Origin: Lachnospiraceae bacterium UBA3845
Lineage (GTDB): Bacteria > Bacillota > Clostridia > Lachnospirales > Lachnospiraceae
Length of the DNA stretch: 12,437 nt
NCBI GenBank assembly: GCA_002392705.1
Contig: DGHP01000120.1
Coordinates: forward strand, 1-12,437
Reading direction: 5' to 3'
The stretch's first letter is position 1, and each line of letters begins with the position of its first letter. The notes under the pieces were generated by a model, which worked only from the letters and a program-made list of their open reading frames with translations, searched no databases and was not told the DNA's origin. Made by a program: the position numbers and the translations under genes. This document shows, one piece after another, positions 9,928-12,437 of this stretch.

Positions 9928-12437
9928 ATGAAGAACGAAACTGTGAGCAGCAGAGTCACTACTGCAGAGGAACTGAATGCAAAGCTGCAGCGTATGCGTA
10001 AGGCTCAGAAGGCATTTTCCTCCTTCTCCCAGGAAAAGGTGGATGAGATCTTCCGGGCAGCAGCCATGGCAGCCAACAAGGCAAGGATTCCGCTTGCAAA
10101 ACTTGCAGTGGAGGAAACCGGGATGGGAGTCGCGGAGGATAAGGTAATCAAGAATCACTATGCCGCGGAGTACATCTACAATGCCTATCGCTCCACAAAG
10201 ACCTGCGGCGTAATCGAAGAGGATGCGGCGGCAGGCATCAAAAAGATCGCGGAGCCGATCGGTCTGATCGCGGCTGTCATTCCGACGACAAACCCGACTT
10301 CCACGGCGATCTTCAAGACCCTGATCTGCTTAAAGACCAGGAACGCCATCGTGATCAGCCCCCATCCGAGGGCCAAGAAGAGCACGATCGAGGCGGCAAG
10401 GATTGTTTACGAGGCTGCGGTCAGGGCAGGTGCTCCGGAAGAGATCATCGGCTGGATCGATGAGCCGTCCCTGGAAATGACCAATATTGTCATGAAGGAG
10501 AGCGACTGCATCCTGGCGACCGGCGGTCCCGGCATGGTTCACGCCGCATATTCTTCCGGAAAACCGGCTCTGGGCGTAGGCGCGGGCAATACGCCTGTCA
10601 TTATCGACAGCACGGCGGACATCCGGATGGCTGTCAGCTCCATCATTCACTCCAAGACCTTTGACAACGGCATGATCTGCGCGTCCGAGCAGTCCGTGAC
10701 GGTTCTTGCGGACATCTATGATGAGGTACGTGCGGAGTTTGAGAGAAGGGGCTGCTATTTCCTTAAGGGCGGCGAGATTGCAAAGGTCGGCAATACCGTG
10801 ATCGTCAACGGCTCCGTGAACGCGAAGATTGTCGGACAGAGCGCTTATAATATTGCAAAGCTTTCGGGCGTGGATGTGCCGGAGCGCACAAAGGTCCTGA
10901 TCGGCGAAGTGACCAGCACGGATATCAGTGAGCCTTTTGCCCATGAGAAGCTCTCCCCGGTTCTTGCCATGTATAAGGCCCAGACCTTTGAGCAGGCGCT
11001 TGATATGGCGGAGCAGCTCGTGGAAGACGGAGGTCCCGGACATACCGCTTCCCTGTTTATCGATACGAACGAGAAAGAGAAGATGGCAGCCCATGCGGAA
11101 CGCATGAACGCCTGCCGTATCGTTGTCAATTCGCCCTCCGCGCACGGCGGAATCGGTGATCTGTACAACTTCAGGCTTCTTCCCTCCCTGACCCTGGGCT
11201 GCGGCTCCTGGGGTGGCAATTCAATCTCCCACAATGTGGGCGTGATGGACCTTCTGAATATCAAGACAGTGGCTGAGAGGAGAGAGAATATGCTGTGGCT
11301 GAGACTTCCGGAAAAGGTGTACTTCAAGAGAGGATGCATGCCGACAGCCCTGGATGAGCTTGGCACCATCATGCATAAGAAGAAGTGCTTCATCGTAACC
11401 GATACCTTCCTCTACCAGAACGGCTATGTGAAGCCGATCGAGGAAAAGCTGGACCAGATGGGAATCCGCCATGCCTGCTTCTATGACGTGGCACCGGACC
11501 CGACGCTCCAGTGCGCGCAGGAAGGAACCAGACAGATGGCTTCCTTCGGACCGGACGTGATCATCGCCCTGGGCGGCGGTTCCGCCATGGACGCTGCCAA
11601 GATCATGTGGGTGATGTATGAGCATCCGGATGTGAACTTCGACGATATGGCCATGGATTTCATGGATATCCGCAAGCGTATCTATACCTTCCCGGAGATG
11701 GGAAAGAAGGCTTACTTTGTAGCCATCCCCACCTCTTCCGGAACCGGTTCCGAGGTTACGCCCTTCGCCATCATCACAGACGCGCAGACCGGGACAAAGT
11801 GGCCTCTGGCTGACTATGAGCTGCTGCCGGATATGGCGATCGTGGACGCGGACAATATGATGAACCAGCCGAAGGGCCTGACCAGCGCTTCCGGTATCGA
11901 CGTCATGACCCATGCCCTGGAGGCATATGTGTCCGTGATGGCTTCCGATCTGACGGACGGCCTGGCCCTGCAGGCGACCAAGCTGGTCTTTGATTACCTT
12001 CCGTCCGCTTACGTGAACGGCGCGAAGGATCCGAAGGCAAGAGAGCACATGGCGATGGCTTCCACCCTCGCCGGAGAAGCATTTGCCAACGCCTTCCTGG
12101 GCCTGAATCACAGTATGGCCCATAAGCTCGGCGCTTACCACCACATTCCGCACGGAGTCGCGAACGCTCTGGTTCTCTGCTATGTAATGCGCTATAACGC
12201 GAACCCGGTTCCGGTGAAGATGGGAACCTTCCCGCAGTATGAGTATCCGCATGCCCTGGAGCGCTACTGCGATATCGCGAGATATAACGGTCTGGTCGGA
12301 AAAGATGATAATGAGACCTTTGATCTTCTGATCGACAAGCTGGAGGAACTGAAAAAGGTTATCGGAATCCCGGCTTCGATCCAGGAGTTCGGCGTGAAGG
12401 AGGAAGACTTCCTCGCAACGCTGGATGAGATGACGGA
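9928..12437 (+). CDS. adhE: Bifunctional acetaldehyde-CoA / alcohol dehydrogenase (3' end outside window)
   Basis: The frame is open from ATG 9928 to the window edge, giving 836 residues of an enzyme usually about 870 long. It converts acetyl-CoA to acetaldehyde and then ethanol, oxidising two NADH, and forms spirosome filaments in known members. The N-terminal CoA-acylating aldehyde dehydrogenase domain has G-V-G-A-G-N-T-P (216-223) and catalytic C251 in G-M-I-C-A-S-E-Q. The C-terminal iron-dependent alcohol dehydrogenase domain, starting at about 455, has G-G-G-S (549-552). The metal ligands D658, H662, H728 and H742 have the same spacing as in E. coli AdhE. AAAGGG (9911-9916) upstream is a somewhat distant ribosome binding site. 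The gene is preceded by an A/T-rich promoter and a Rex-like operator. All key residues in the visible part are present, so it should be active. Confidence 0.96.
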   Translation, partial: MKNETVSSRVTTAEELNAKLQRMRKAQKAFSSFSQEKVDEIFRAAAMAANKARIPLAKLAVEETGMGVAEDKVIKNHYAAEYIYNAYRSTKTCGVIEEDAAAGIKKIAEPIGLIAAVIPTTNPTSTAIFKTLICLKTRNAIVISPHPRAKKSTIEAARIVYEAAVRAGAPEEIIGWIDEPSLEMTNIVMKESDCILATGGPGMVHAAYSSGKPALGVGAGNTPVIIDSTADIRMAVSSIIHSKTFDNGMICASEQSVTVLADIYDEVRAEFERRGCYFLKGGEIAKVGNTVIVNGSVNAKIVGQSAYNIAKLSGVDVPERTKVLIGEVTSTDISEPFAHEKLSPVLAMYKAQTFEQALDMAEQLVEDGGPGHTASLFIDTNEKEKMAAHAERMNACRIVVNSPSAHGGIGDLYNFRLLPSLTLGCGSWGGNSISHNVGVMDLLNIKTVAERRENMLWLRLPEKVYFKRGCMPTALDELGTIMHKKKCFIVTDTFLYQNGYVKPIEEKLDQMGIRHACFYDVAPDPTLQCAQEGTRQMASFGPDVIIALGGGSAMDAAKIMWVMYEHPDVNFDDMAMDFMDIRKRIYTFPEMGKKAYFVAIPTSSGTGSEVTPFAIITDAQTGTKWPLADYELLPDMAIVDADNMMNQPKGLTSASGIDVMTHALEAYVSVMASDLTDGLALQATKLVFDYLPSAYVNGAKDPKAREHMAMASTLAGEAFANAFLGLNHSMAHKLGAYHHIPHGVANALVLCYVMRYNANPVPVKMGTFPQYEYPHALERYCDIARYNGLVGKDDNETFDLLIDKLEELKKVIGIPASIQEFGVKEEDFLATLDEMT

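Noticed and set aside
11221..12252. Minus-strand open frame of 343 codons antisense to adhE
   Set aside because: It mirrors strongly conserved alcohol dehydrogenase sequence, is His/Arg-rich and shows no domain of its own.

Overview
The window looks like chromosomal DNA of a Gram-positive anaerobe of the Clostridia, most likely a Lachnospiraceae-type gut bacterium. I infer this from strong GGAGG-type ribosome binding sites, sigma-A promoters, a bifunctional AdhE behind a Rex-like operator, polar amino-acid ABC genes of Firmicute type, and moderately GC-rich codons. All confident genes lie on the plus strand. I see no mobile element, tRNA, rRNA or CRISPR array.

Layout. Positions 1-123 are the tail of a DUF4097-like protein, followed by a strong terminator and a run of GC-rich dyads. 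Positions 392-2270 hold a probable three-gene operon: a conserved unknown protein that may be a degenerate GHKL/RsbW-like fold, a Nudix hydrolase and a histidine phosphatase. Positions 2432-7179 form a sulfur amino-acid unit: promoter, leader region, metY (O-acetylhomoserine sulfhydrylase), then a four-gene polar amino-acid ABC transporter (binding protein, two permeases, ATPase) ending in a terminator. Positions 7260-7881 hold an extended -10 promoter and a small secreted protein of unknown function. Positions 7882-8934 hold metF behind a leader with two near-identical 27-base repeats and a GC-rich branched fold. Positions 9049-9753 encode a six-helix membrane protein of the Pr6Pr/AIG1-like type. 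Positions 9928 to the end encode AdhE, cut by the window edge.

The most interesting signal is the metY leader. Between a near-consensus promoter (2432-2460) and metY there is a well-positioned 36-codon reading frame (2517-2627) in which 8 of 16 consecutive codons are Met or Cys, followed by a perfect intrinsic terminator (2678-2703) just upstream of the metY ribosome binding site. A segment inside the small frame (2604-2612) can pair over 9 bases with the 5' arm of that terminator, and nearly the same segment can pair over 7 bases with the small frame's own Shine-Dalgarno sequence. This is the geometry of ribosome-mediated attenuation: stalling at Met/Cys codons would free the antiterminator, and completing the peptide would allow termination. 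No T-box or SAM riboswitch signature was seen there.

Physiology. MetY makes homocysteine from O-acetylhomoserine and sulfide, MetF supplies methyl-tetrahydrofolate for its methylation, and the ABC transporter plausibly imports a sulfur amino acid (substrate inferred only from linkage). AdhE disposes of reducing equivalents by making ethanol, and its Rex-like operator would link it to the NADH/NAD+ ratio.
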